Shown: positions 17,707-25,559 of the stretch, piece after piece
Layout: every line of letters begins with the position of its first letter
How positions within the stretch are numbered: the first letter of the stretch is position 1
Assembly: GCF_007990445.1 (NCBI RefSeq)
Contig: NZ_AP019841.1
Span: 992,001 to 1,056,000 of the forward strand
Direction of reading: 5' to 3'
DNA from: Leptotrichia wadei
GTDB lineage: Bacteria; Fusobacteriota; Fusobacteriia; Fusobacteriales; Leptotrichiaceae
Length of the DNA stretch: 64,000 nt
Notes under the pieces: generated by a model
What the model saw: only the letters and a program-made list of their open reading frames with translations
Told to the model about the DNA's origin: nothing
Database searches by the model: none
Translations under genes and position numbers: made by a program

Positions 17707-17828
17707 TATTTGACTTTGAATTGAGCAGTGAGGATATGGAAAAAATATCTGAACTTGATAAAAAGGAAAGTCTATTCTTAAATCATGATGATGTGGAAAT
17801 AGTAAAATGGCTTAATGGAAGAAAATAA
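17707..17828 (+). pseudogene. Aldo/keto reductase, 3' remnant with frameshift
   Basis: The reading VFDFELSSEDMEKISELDK followed, one frame over, by ESLFLNHDDVEIVKWLNGRK and a stop is the usual C-terminus of an aldo/keto reductase. A missing A in the run at 17761-17764 breaks the frame. Only about 40 codons remain. The IS605 right end abuts it, and the rest of the gene is not on the left side of the element. Confidence 0.7.
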
Positions 17829-17839
17829 TAAAATGGAGC

Positions 17840-17916
17840 TGTCTCAAAATAGTAAAATTTTAAATAATTCAAAAAAATAGTTTTTACATTGTTTTTTAAA
17901 TTTTCTTTTTGAGACA
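17840..17916. terminator. Inverted repeat/terminator between AKR and LysR remnants
   Basis: TGTCTCAAAA and TTTTGAGACA form a perfect 10-bp stem separated by a long AT-rich loop, between two convergent gene remnants. It probably acted as a two-way terminator. Confidence 0.45.
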
Positions 17917-17925
17917 ACCTCTTTT

Positions 17926-18110
17926 TCAAGAATTTTTACTAAAATTATCAAATATTTTTTTCCTGTCAAAAAGTTCAACCTCTAAAGTTTTTTCCAGCTT
18001 TTTTGAACGGGAAAGGGCAGGCTGTGAAATATACAATTCTTCAGCGGCTTTTGATAATGTTCCATGTGTTGCAAATGCAATAAGCTGTTTAAGTTGTTCC
18101 AATTCTATCA
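17926..18110 (-). pseudogene. LysR family regulator, N-terminal fragment
   Basis: Only the helix-turn-helix remains: MIELEQLKQLIAFATHGTLS followed by KAAEELYISQPALSRSKKLE, then LEVELFDRKK and a foreign tail with a stop. A full LysR protein has about 300 residues. One residue also appears missing in the usual SRSxxKLE stretch. GAGGTG precedes the ATG at 18110. It was probably divergent from, or adjacent to, the aldo/keto reductase gene now also broken. Confidence 0.8.
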
Positions 18111-18338
18111 TATAAATCACCTCATATAATTTTTATTTCTAGTATGCATTTTAATTATAGCACATTTTATAAATGGTATTGTACTTTTATCTTAAATTTT
18201 AATATTATGATTATATAAAGATAAGCAAATAAAAATAAGAAAATGGAGGAAATTATATATGAAAAACTAAAAATTTAAATTACTTACTGATTTATGATAT
18301 AATTGTATTATTATAAAATCATGGAATGGAGTTTAACT

Positions 18339-18926
18339 ATGAATAAAGAAAGATTGGCAGCTTTTATGGATGCCGTACTTGCAATTATTATGACAATTCT
18401 CATATTAGAGCTGAAAAAGCCTGAAACAGCAACTTTAAAAGCCCTTTGGAATTTAAGAGTAAATTTTTTTGCATATACGATTTCATTTTTCTGGCTTGGA
18501 ACAATGTGGGTAAATCTGCATAATGAATGGCATAAAATAAAATACATTACACCGGCAGTTGTCTGGGCAAACGTAGTTTTACTGTTTTTTTCTTCGTTTT
18601 TTCCTTATGTGACTTCTTTTGTCACTTCATATTACAATAGTAGTGTAGCACAAGGATTTTATGGGATAATAGTTCTGGCTGTTACATTTTGTAATATAAT
18701 TTCTGGGCATTTGATAGGAAAAGCAAATAGAAACGATGAGAAATCACAGGAATCATTAAAAATAAGGATGAGATGGTTAAGTATTGATATAATTATAAAA
18801 ATTATGGGGTTAATAATATCGTGCACCTTTTATCCGCCAGCAATGATGATAAGTGTTTATATTACTTTACTTGGAATTGTACTTCCCGCACAATATAAAG
18901 CGGCAAAAAGGAGAAGAGGAAAATAG
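18339..18926 (+). CDS. TMEM175 (DUF1211) family membrane protein
   Basis: A protein of about 195 residues with the first-helix motif RLAAFMDAVLAIIMTILILE, which corresponds to the RxxxFSDAV motif of TMEM175 channels; the Ser is Met here. About six hydrophobic helices follow, which is the bacterial single-repeat form. Bacterial TMEM175 proteins conduct potassium or monovalent cations. WLGTMWVNLHNEWHKIKY is the usual segment of the third helix. Start ATG 18339 is 7 bases after GGAG; the in-frame ATG at 18321 has no such site. Confidence 0.88.
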   Translation: MNKERLAAFMDAVLAIIMTILILELKKPETATLKALWNLRVNFFAYTISFFWLGTMWVNLHNEWHKIKYITPAVVWANVVLLFFSSFFPYVTSFVTSYYNSSVAQGFYGIIVLAVTFCNIISGHLIGKANRNDEKSQESLKIRMRWLSIDIIIKIMGLIISCTFYPPAMMISVYITLLGIVLPAQYKAAKRRRGK

Positions 18927-18954
18927 AAAAAGTAAATAAAAATTGTCATTCTGT

Positions 18955-19044
18955 ACTGCACCCAAAATCTTGGACACAAGATTGGAGGTGCAGTTTTTAT
19001 GAGCAAATTAACAAGAAAAGATAAAATTGAAATATATGAAAGAA
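18955..19044 (+). mobile_element. IS3-family left-end remnant
   Basis: The sequence TACTGCACCCAAAATCTTGG looks like a terminal inverted repeat of an IS3/IS150-type element. It is followed by a ribosome site GGAGG and the start of an orfA gene (MSKLTRKDKIEIYER from 18999). The frame then runs straight into ybaK sequence, so the element was cut by a deletion. Confidence 0.65.
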
Positions 19045-19527
19045 AAAATTGCAAAAACAAATGCATTAAGACAGCTTGATAAACAAAAGATTCCATATAT
19101 TAATTCACACTTATGAGTGGAGTGAGGATAAAAGTGGAGGGCTTGGTGTTGCTGAGAAGTTGCCTGAACTAGCGGATAGAGTTTTTAAGACAATTGTTTT
19201 GAAAGGGAAAAGTAAAAATTTGTATGTGTGTGTAATTCATGGAGAAGCACATTTGGATTTGAAAAAGGTAGCAAAGGCCTGCAAAGAGAAAAATATTGAT
19301 TTATTGCCACTTTCAGAACTAGAAAAAGAAACAGGATATATTCGTTGAGGGTGTTCTCCTGTAGGAATGAAAAAACTGTTTAAAACTTTTTTTACAAGGA
19401 AGTTGAAAAATTTGATAAAATAATGGTTTTGGTTGGCAGACGAGGACTGCAGATGGAAGTGGAAACAGAAAAATTAGTTGAAGTTGTGAAGGGGAATGTT
19501 GTGGATTTGACGATGGAAGAGATTTAA
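19036..19527 (+). pseudogene. ybaK: YbaK/EbsC-type Cys-tRNA(Pro) deacylase, broken
   Basis: The pieces IAKTNALRQLDKQKIPYIN, HTYEWSEDKSGGLGVAEKLP, CSPVGMKKLFKTFF and KEVEKFDKIMVLVGRRGLQM together give a YbaK protein, which removes Cys wrongly loaded on tRNA(Pro). The gene is disrupted at least three times. An extra T near 19104 leads to TGA at 19114. A nonsense TGA at 19346-19348 replaces the Gly codon before GCSPVG. A missing T in the run at 19387-19393 shifts the frame again. Its start is fused to the IS3 remnant, so its own promoter is gone. Confidence 0.88.
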
Positions 19528-19576
19528 GCTATAATGGGTATAATATAAAATATTGAAACGAAGGAGTTGAAAAATT

Positions 19577-20374
19577 ATGATTGATGTAAATAAGCCATTG
19601 GAAAATCCTGTGTTAAAAGAATTGTTTAGTAGAATAGGAAAAAATCAGAAAAGTGATTTAGAATTACAAAATAAAATTTTAGATGAAATTATAATGAGAG
19701 CTTATTTTTTAAGTTATGTATTTTTTGATAAACCTATTGAAACTGATGAAACGGGAAAAGGAACTGTTAAAGAAGATTTAAATGTATCTTTCTATATGAT
19801 TTCTTCGTCTGATGGAAAACAATTTTATCCAGCATTTACTGACTGGGAAGAATTGAATAAGTGGAATATCGGCATTGATAAAATACAGACACTTATTTTG
19901 TCTTTTGATGATTATGCAGAAATGGTATTATTAAATCCAGATATAGAAGGTTTTGTTATTAATCCATTTACTACATCATTTACCTTTACAAGAGAACAAC
20001 TTAAAATTTTGAAAAAGGAAAAGGAAGAAAGACTTAAGGTCGTTGAAACAAAAGTAGAAAAGGACACGCCTGTAATGATTGGAGAAGCGAAAGAATATCC
20101 TGAAGATATGCTTGAAGCATTAAAAAGTGCTTGTAAATTAGATAAAAATATTAAAAGAACTTGGTTAATGCTCATGTATAAAGAGGGACAGGAGAGTTAT
20201 CTATTAGTTGTTGACAGTATGGGAAATGAAAAAGAAAGTATAGAATTTATAGGAAGAAAAATAACTCCATACTTGAATGGAAAATATATTGATATGCTTT
20301 CATATAAAGATAGTTTTGGAAAAGATGTTGTTAAAGATAAAAAGCCATTTTATGAAAAGAAAAATTCGATATAA
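19577..20374 (+). CDS. SseB family protein
   Basis: A 265-residue soluble protein with an SseB N-terminal domain (residues about 20-150, with FYMISSSDGKQFYPAFTDWEELNKW and GFVINPFTTSFTFTREQL) and a C-terminal SseB domain (RTWLMLMYKEGQESYLLVVD). I quote the first motif in two parts: FYMISSSDGKQFYPAF and TDWEELNKW. SseB proteins are linked to enhanced serine sensitivity in E. coli, and their biochemical role is unclear. AAGGAG lies at a good distance before the ATG. The next gene (AraC-like) starts 30 bases later, so they may be co-transcribed. Confidence 0.8.
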   Translation: MIDVNKPLENPVLKELFSRIGKNQKSDLELQNKILDEIIMRAYFLSYVFFDKPIETDETGKGTVKEDLNVSFYMISSSDGKQFYPAFTDWEELNKWNIGIDKIQTLILSFDDYAEMVLLNPDIEGFVINPFTTSFTFTREQLKILKKEKEERLKVVETKVEKDTPVMIGEAKEYPEDMLEALKSACKLDKNIKRTWLMLMYKEGQESYLLVVDSMGNEKESIEFIGRKITPYLNGKYIDMLSYKDSFGKDVVKDKKPFYEKKNSI

Positions 20375-20403
20375 TAAAAAATAGGAAAAAGAAGAAAATA
20401 ACT

Positions 20404-21366
20404 ATGCCAAAGCAATTTCAGGATTTTTTAAAGAGTATTGGATTATCAATTGAAAATATTCTTGAACAAGCGGGAATACCAAATATTTTGTGGAAAGAAG
20501 AAATTCAGTTTTCTACTGAGGAATATTATTTATTTTTGAAAAAAATTGATGAAGTCATTACTGATGAGCAAATATCAGCAATCAGCAATATTGATAATCT
20601 AAATGTGTTTATTCCATCTTTTTTTGCGGCGCTTTCTTCTAAAAATGGACTTGAAGGCTTAAAAAGATTGGCAAAATACAAAAAATTAATAGGGCCTGTT
20701 TTTTTAGAAATTAAAGAGTTTGAGGAAATAGTTCAAGTGCAGTATTTTTTTGAACAAAGAGAAAAGGAACTGCCACGTTTTGCAGTTTTGAATGAACAGC
20801 TTATGCTGATAAATTTATTGAATAAAGGAATTGGAGATAAAATATCTCCAGTAAGTGTTACAAGTCCTTTTGAGTATGGCGAATTATTGACAAAGGAGAT
20901 AAACACTACGATAAATAAAGCAAAACAAAATGAAATAATTTTTAGCATGAAAGATTTGAAAAAGCCATTTTTGATAGCAAATAATATAATGGTGGAATAT
21001 TTGGAACCTCAATTGAAACAGAAACTCGCAGAAATGGAAAGTGAAACATTTGATACTTTTACAAGCAGAGTTCAGAAAAAGCTTTTTCAGCTTATTCCAA
21101 GCGGACAGTTTGGATTGGAAAATGTAGCAGAAGAGTTTGGTATAAGCGGAAGAACTGTTCAAAGAAATCTATCGGCAGAAAATGCCAGTTTCAATCAGCT
21201 GGTGAAAGATATTCAGAAAATAATGACTTTCAATTATTTGGAAGCAAAGGAACTTTCAATTGATGAAATAGCCTATTTGGTTGGATATACGGAACTTTCA
21301 TCCTTCTATCGGGCATTTAAAAAATGGACTGGGAAAACGGTTTTGCAGTATCAGAAAGAGAAGTAA
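20404..21366 (+). CDS. AraC family transcriptional regulator
   Basis: A 320-residue regulator. The N-terminal region (GLSIENILEQAGIPNILWKE and following) matches the arabinose-binding-like domain found in AraC proteins of the OruR/ArgR-like type. The C-terminal domain has the two helix-turn-helix units: FGLENVAEEFGISGRTVQRN and LSIDEIAYLVGYTELSSFYR followed by AFKKWTG. The effector and targets are unknown. It sits 29 bases after the SseB-like gene. A tandem AATACGTTATAAA and a small hairpin with a T run (about 21391-21420) follow the stop. Confidence 0.9.
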   Translation: MPKQFQDFLKSIGLSIENILEQAGIPNILWKEEIQFSTEEYYLFLKKIDEVITDEQISAISNIDNLNVFIPSFFAALSSKNGLEGLKRLAKYKKLIGPVFLEIKEFEEIVQVQYFFEQREKELPRFAVLNEQLMLINLLNKGIGDKISPVSVTSPFEYGELLTKEINTTINKAKQNEIIFSMKDLKKPFLIANNIMVEYLEPQLKQKLAEMESETFDTFTSRVQKKLFQLIPSGQFGLENVAEEFGISGRTVQRNLSAENASFNQLVKDIQKIMTFNYLEAKELSIDEIAYLVGYTELSSFYRAFKKWTGKTVLQYQKEK

Positions 21367-21390
21367 TAGATATAAAAATACGTTATAAAA

Positions 21391-21420
21391 AATACGTTAT
21401 AAAACCGACGTATTTTTTTT
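21391..21420 (+). terminator. Terminator after AraC-like gene
   Basis: AATACGT pairs with ACGTATT and is followed by a run of eight T. It leads directly into the first copy of the 56-bp repeat. Confidence 0.6.
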
Positions 21421-21469
21421 CGTTGCAAAATGAAACGAAAAATGGAACGAAAAGCTTTTCGTTGCAAAA
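21414..21469. repeat. 56-bp palindromic direct repeat, copy 1
   Basis: It contains the perfect 18-bp palindrome AACGAAAAGCTTTTCGTT (21446-21463) and an inverted pair TTTCGTT/AACGAAA around GCAAAATGA. A nearly identical copy lies after the AlbA/ATPase gene at 22823-22879. A function as operator for that gene is inferred. Confidence 0.85.
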
Positions 21470-21540
21470 GTGATAAAAATGAAGTATAATTAATTTATAA
21501 AGATGTTGTTTTAAATGAATTATATAAATGGAGGGTTTAT

Positions 21541-22812
21541 ATGAGAAAAGAAAGTAAGGACGTAGAATTTAAGGAAAGAATAACTAGAAGTTATTTGAAA
21601 ACAGTTTCTGCTTATGCTAATTATAAGAATGGGAAAATAATTTTTGGGATAAACGATGAAGGAGAAGCTATCGGACTAGAAAAAGTAGTGGAGAATAAAC
21701 TTAATATAGAGAATACCATTAACGATACTATAAAACCTAAGCCGGAATATACATTGGATATTGAAAAAATAGAGGGAAAAAGTTATATTGTCTTAAATGT
21801 TAAAAAAGGAGATTTTCCACCATATTACTACAATGGAAAAGCCTATAAAAGAAATGATACGTCGACAATTGAAGTAGATACAGTTGAATTGAACAGGCTG
21901 ATATTACAGGGAAGCAATTTAGATTATGAGGCAATTGAAATAGAAAATGAGAAATTAGAATTTAAGTTTTTAGAAAAGAAAATGAAAGAAGTAGTAGGAA
22001 TAAAAGAACTGAATTTAGATATACTAAAAACATTGAATTTATATGAAAATAAAAAATTTAATATAGCTGCTGAACTTTTTGCAGACAATAATAATAGGAA
22101 ATTTTCTGGAATTGATATAGTAGTTTTAGGTGAAAATATAAATAAAATACTATTTAGGGAAAATATTGAAAGAAAATCCATACTTGAACAATATTATGAA
22201 GCAATCAGTGTATTTGAAAGATATTATGAATATGAAGAAATAGTAGGAGCTGAACGTATAAAAAAAGAAAAAGTTTCAAAAGAAGCTTTCAGGGAATCTG
22301 TTGCAAATGCGATAGTCCATAGATTATGGGATATAAATGCGAATATAAAAATAGTAATGTCAAATGATAAAATTGAGATTATATCACCAGGAAGTTTACC
22401 TTTAGGAATGTCAGAAGATGAATATATGAGAGGATATGTTTCAGTTTTGAGAAACCCTATAATAGCAAATATTTTTTATAGATTAGGAATAATTGAAAAA
22501 TTTGGAACAGGAATAAAAAGAATAAAATATGAATATAGGGAAAGTTTTGTGAAACCAGCTTTTGAGATATATGAAAATAGTATAAGAATAACTTTACCAA
22601 TAATTAAAACAGTTCCAAGTAATTTAGTTAACGGTGAAGTAAAAGTTTTTGAAATTCTTAAAAAGTATGAAAAATTAAGTAGGAAAGAAATCGAAGAATT
22701 AAGTAAATACAATAAATCAAAGGTTATAAGATCGATAAATGGTTTAATTGAGAAAAGTATTGTTGAGCAGGTGGGGAAAGGACGTTCAGTGAAATATCAG
22801 TTAAAAAAATAA
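21541..22812 (+). CDS. Schlafen/AlbA_2-type ATP-binding protein with C-terminal winged helix
   Basis: A 423-residue protein. Residues about 5-115 are an AlbA_2 (Schlafen-like) domain with ESKDVEFKERI, ANYKNGKIIFGINDEGE and the RNDTSTIEV end. Residues about 255-360 are a GHKL-like ATPase: FRESVANAIVHRLW (N box), KIEIISPGSLPLGM (G1 box) and EKFGTGIKRIK. The final 60 residues form a winged helix (LSRKEIEELSKYNKSKVIRS). Such proteins are widespread and often annotated as putative regulators, and some are linked with defence. A GGAGGG site precedes the ATG. The gene lies between two copies of a palindromic repeat, which fits autoregulation or a transferred cassette. Confidence 0.85.
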   Translation: MRKESKDVEFKERITRSYLKTVSAYANYKNGKIIFGINDEGEAIGLEKVVENKLNIENTINDTIKPKPEYTLDIEKIEGKSYIVLNVKKGDFPPYYYNGKAYKRNDTSTIEVDTVELNRLILQGSNLDYEAIEIENEKLEFKFLEKKMKEVVGIKELNLDILKTLNLYENKKFNIAAELFADNNNRKFSGIDIVVLGENINKILFRENIERKSILEQYYEAISVFERYYEYEEIVGAERIKKEKVSKEAFRESVANAIVHRLWDINANIKIVMSNDKIEIISPGSLPLGMSEDEYMRGYVSVLRNPIIANIFYRLGIIEKFGTGIKRIKYEYRESFVKPAFEIYENSIRITLPIIKTVPSNLVNGEVKVFEILKKYEKLSRKEIEELSKYNKSKVIRSINGLIEKSIVEQVGKGRSVKYQLKK

Positions 22813-22822
22813 ACCAAAATTA

Positions 22823-22879
22823 TTTTTTTCGTTGCAAAATGAAACGTAAAATGGAACGGAAAAGCTTTTCGTTGCAAAA
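22823..22879. repeat. 56-bp palindromic direct repeat, copy 2
   Basis: Same orientation as copy 1, with a substitution in the second motif (AACGTAAA) and a one-base insertion (AACGGAAAAGC) that spoils the perfect palindrome. It lies 11 bases after the stop of the AlbA/ATPase gene. Confidence 0.85.
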
Positions 22880-22890
22880 ATATTACAAAA

Positions 22891-22930
22891 AAAAGCTGTT
22901 TCATAAAATAACCCTCATGAGACAGCTTTT
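22891..22930. terminator. Bidirectional terminator between AlbA/ATPase gene and MATE gene
   Basis: AAAAGCTGTTTCAT pairs with ATGAGACAGCTTTT (one G-T pair) around an 11-base loop, between convergent genes. Confidence 0.8.
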
Positions 22931-22984
22931 AATTCAATGAAATCCATTTTTTAAAATTCTAAATCTTACAATTCTCTAAATTTT

Positions 22985-24373
22985 TTATACATCTTGATTC
23001 ACTTTTGGAATACTCTTCATTTCCCCTTTCAAAACAATCACAGATACAACAAAAGCTATGAAATCTGCTATTGGGAATGCGAACATAATTCCATCAATAC
23101 CCATAAAATATGGTAAAATTATTAGTAATGGTAAAAGTGATATAATTTGTCTTACAAGTGACAAAAAAGCTCCTTTTGAGGCCCTTCCAATTGATGTTAA
23201 AAACATTGTAATAGCACCTTGAATACCATTTAGGAATATGAAGAATAAAAATACTCGCATATATTTTGTTCCGTATTGAAAGTAGAGTTTGCTTCCGTTA
23301 CCGAAGACAGAAATTATTTGAACAGGGAAAAGTTCAGCGATTGCAAATGCTACTAAAGAAATAATAAAAGCCACTTTTAGAGATAATTTTAAAATTTCTC
23401 GAACCCTTGCAAATTTTTTTGCTCCATAATTAAATCCAGCAATAGGCTGAGCTCCTTGCGTCAATCCCAATAAAATCGCTATAAATATGACATTTATTTT
23501 CATAACAATTCCAGCAACGGCAATAGGAATTTCACTTCCATAAATAGATTTCGCACCATAAATTTTCAATAAATTATTTGTCACAATTTGAACAATTAGT
23601 GCAGAACATTGGAAAATCAAAGGCGATGTTCCCAACATAAACAAAATCCAAATTTCTCGTATTTTTATCTTAAAATCCTTCAATTCAAATTTTACACTTT
23701 TAAATCTAAAAAAATATAATCCTAGCATAATTGCTGAGATAAATTGCCCAATTACAGTCGCCCAAGCGGCACCGTCCATTCCCATATTAAATCCAAACAT
23801 AAACAGCGGATCAAGAATCGTATTTGTAATAGCCCCAATAACTATCGCAAGCATTGAATAAAAAGAATTTCCATCAGCTCTAACCATAGGATTTGCTCCT
23901 ATCGAGAATAATAAAAACGGTATTCCAAGAGATGTAATTTGAGTATATTCAATCGCATAATCAAAAATTTGATTAGTAGCCCCAAAGGCCGTCAACATTG
24001 GTCTTAAAAAAATATTAATTAATATGCACAAAATAATACCACTTAAAAGTAACATTGTAGCCGCAGTTCCAGCCACGCTTTTTGCCCTTTTCGGACGCTT
24101 CCTTCCCAATTCCAAATTAAAGTTAGTCGCAGCTCCAACTCCAGTCATAAGCCCAATCGCAAGACAAATCGTCGTAAGTGGAAAAGCCACATTTGTAGCC
24201 GCATTCCCAAGAAACCCAATTTTTTGCCCAATAAAAATCTGATCCACAACATTGTAAAGAGCATTAACCAAGTTAGCAATGATAGCAGGAACCGCAAGTG
24301 AAATCAACAATTTTCCAACAGGTTCTGTACCAAATTTAGTTTTTCGTTCATTTATTGCTTTCGTTTTTCCCAT
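22985..24373 (-). CDS. MATE family efflux transporter
   Basis: A 462-residue membrane protein with about 12 helices. The conserved MATE start is present (PVGKLLISLAVPAIIANLVN, then YNVVDQIFIGQ), as is the repeat in the second half with GLTQGAQPIAGFNYGAKKF. MATE pumps export drugs or metabolites using a proton or sodium gradient. GGAAAGGAAGG on the minus strand precedes the ATG. It is monocistronic, and a second MATE gene lies at 49743-51209. Substrates are not predictable. Confidence 0.93.
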   Translation of the reverse strand: MGKTKAINERKTKFGTEPVGKLLISLAVPAIIANLVNALYNVVDQIFIGQKIGFLGNAATNVAFPLTTICLAIGLMTGVGAATNFNLELGRKRPKRAKSVAGTAATMLLLSGIILCILINIFLRPMLTAFGATNQIFDYAIEYTQITSLGIPFLLFSIGANPMVRADGNSFYSMLAIVIGAITNTILDPLFMFGFNMGMDGAAWATVIGQFISAIMLGLYFFRFKSVKFELKDFKIKIREIWILFMLGTSPLIFQCSALIVQIVTNNLLKIYGAKSIYGSEIPIAVAGIVMKINVIFIAILLGLTQGAQPIAGFNYGAKKFARVREILKLSLKVAFIISLVAFAIAELFPVQIISVFGNGSKLYFQYGTKYMRVFLFFIFLNGIQGAITMFLTSIGRASKGAFLSLVRQIISLLPLLIILPYFMGIDGIMFAFPIADFIAFVVSVIVLKGEMKSIPKVNQDV

Positions 24374-24698
24374 TTTTCCTTCCTTTCCAAAATTTTTAAA
24401 TATGATAAAATTCTCTCTAAATAAAAAGAGAAAAATATTTTTTGTAACAAGAAAACTGAGAAAAAATCCCAGTTTTAAGCCATCATATTAGTATGGTAAA
24501 AAATAATATCTTATGAGTATTTTACTACATTTGGTAAAGGTTTTCAAATTTTTTTATTTAGTTTAGAACAGAATATTATGGTAGATTTTAGAATAAAAGA
24601 ATTTATTGTAATGTAAACTGACTTTAGAAATAAAAAAATGATATAAAACATGTAGATTTTTTGTTAAAAATATTGTACAATAAGTAGAGGTGATTAGT

Positions 24699-24956
24699 AT
24701 GATAGCTACAAATTATTCAAATGTGAGAAATAATTTAAAAAAATATTGTGATAAGGCAACTGATGATTATGAAACAGTCATTATAACAAGAAAAAATGAC
24801 AAAAATGTGGTACTGATGAGTGAAGAGGAATATAACAATTTGATGGAAAATCTTTACATTATGTCAAATAAGAAATATTATAATGAACTGTTAAAAAGTA
24901 AAGCGGAAGCGGAAGCGGGGAATGTACAAATACATGATATAATTGAGGTGGAATAA
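24699..24956 (+). CDS. yefM: YefM/Phd-type antitoxin
   Basis: An 85-residue antitoxin. The N-terminal part (MIATNYSNVRNNLKKYCDKA, then YETVIITRKNDKNVVLMSEE) is the DNA-binding Phd/YefM fold, and the acidic, flexible end binds the toxin. The start at ATG 24699 follows AGAGG; an in-frame GTG at 24690 is part of that site. Its stop overlaps the toxin start (TAATG), the usual coupling in these modules. The complex with the toxin normally represses the promoter. Confidence 0.94.
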   Translation: MIATNYSNVRNNLKKYCDKATDDYETVIITRKNDKNVVLMSEEEYNNLMENLYIMSNKKYYNELLKSKAEAEAGNVQIHDIIEVE

Positions 24957-25213
24957 TGAATTTAACATGGACAGATATTGCATGGGGGCAATATGAAGAA
25001 TGGCAGAAACAGGATAAAAAAATAGTCAAAAAAATAAATGAAATAATAAAAGACATCAAAAGAAACGGCAATGAAGGAATAGGAAAGCCCGAGCCTTTAA
25101 AACATGAATTGAGTGGATACTGGAGCAGAAGAATTACAGATAAGCACAGATTTATATATAAACTGACAGAAACAAGTATAGTAGTTATTGCCTGTGCAAA
25201 TCATTATAAATAA
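24956..25213 (+). CDS. yoeB: YoeB-type mRNA interferase toxin
   Basis: An 85-residue RelE-superfamily toxin that cuts mRNA at the ribosome. The key residues known from E. coli YoeB fall at the same positions: E46 (GKPEPL), R65 (KHRFIY) and the ending H83-Y84 (ANHYK). The usual motif LSGYWSRRITDKHRFIYKL is complete, so the toxin should be active. It overlaps the antitoxin gene by one base. Confidence 0.96.
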   Translation: MNLTWTDIAWGQYEEWQKQDKKIVKKINEIIKDIKRNGNEGIGKPEPLKHELSGYWSRRITDKHRFIYKLTETSIVVIACANHYK

Positions 25214-25559
25214 TAGGAATTATGAAAAATAAAGGTATGATTAAAAAACAGACTTCTTTAAAATTGAGAGAAAATCTTAATTTAAGTGGTCTTTTTTTGT
25301 CTTTTTGAAATTTATGTAACAAAATTTATAAATATTAATGTGTAGAGTCATTTTCAAGAAAAGCTCTACTTAAATAAAATTTATGAAAAAATATGGTAAT
25401 TATTTGGTTTGAAATTGTAAAAAAGATAGCCAAAAATATTTTGGTATGTTTTTTACTCTGTTAGATATAGATTTATATTTGAATTATACAATTTTATTTG
25501 GTATACTACAAATGCAAAGAATTTTAAAAAAATATAAAGTTAATAAGTGAGGGATTCAA
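25214..25559 (+). other. Intergenic region after yoeB with weak hairpin
   Basis: 346 AT-rich bases without a convincing gene. An imperfect hairpin (AGACTTCTTTAAAATT near 25252 with AATTTAAGTGGTCT near 25284) followed by T residues could terminate the toxin operon. The end holds the leader of the next gene, with a GAGGG site before the ATG at 25560. Confidence 0.5.
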
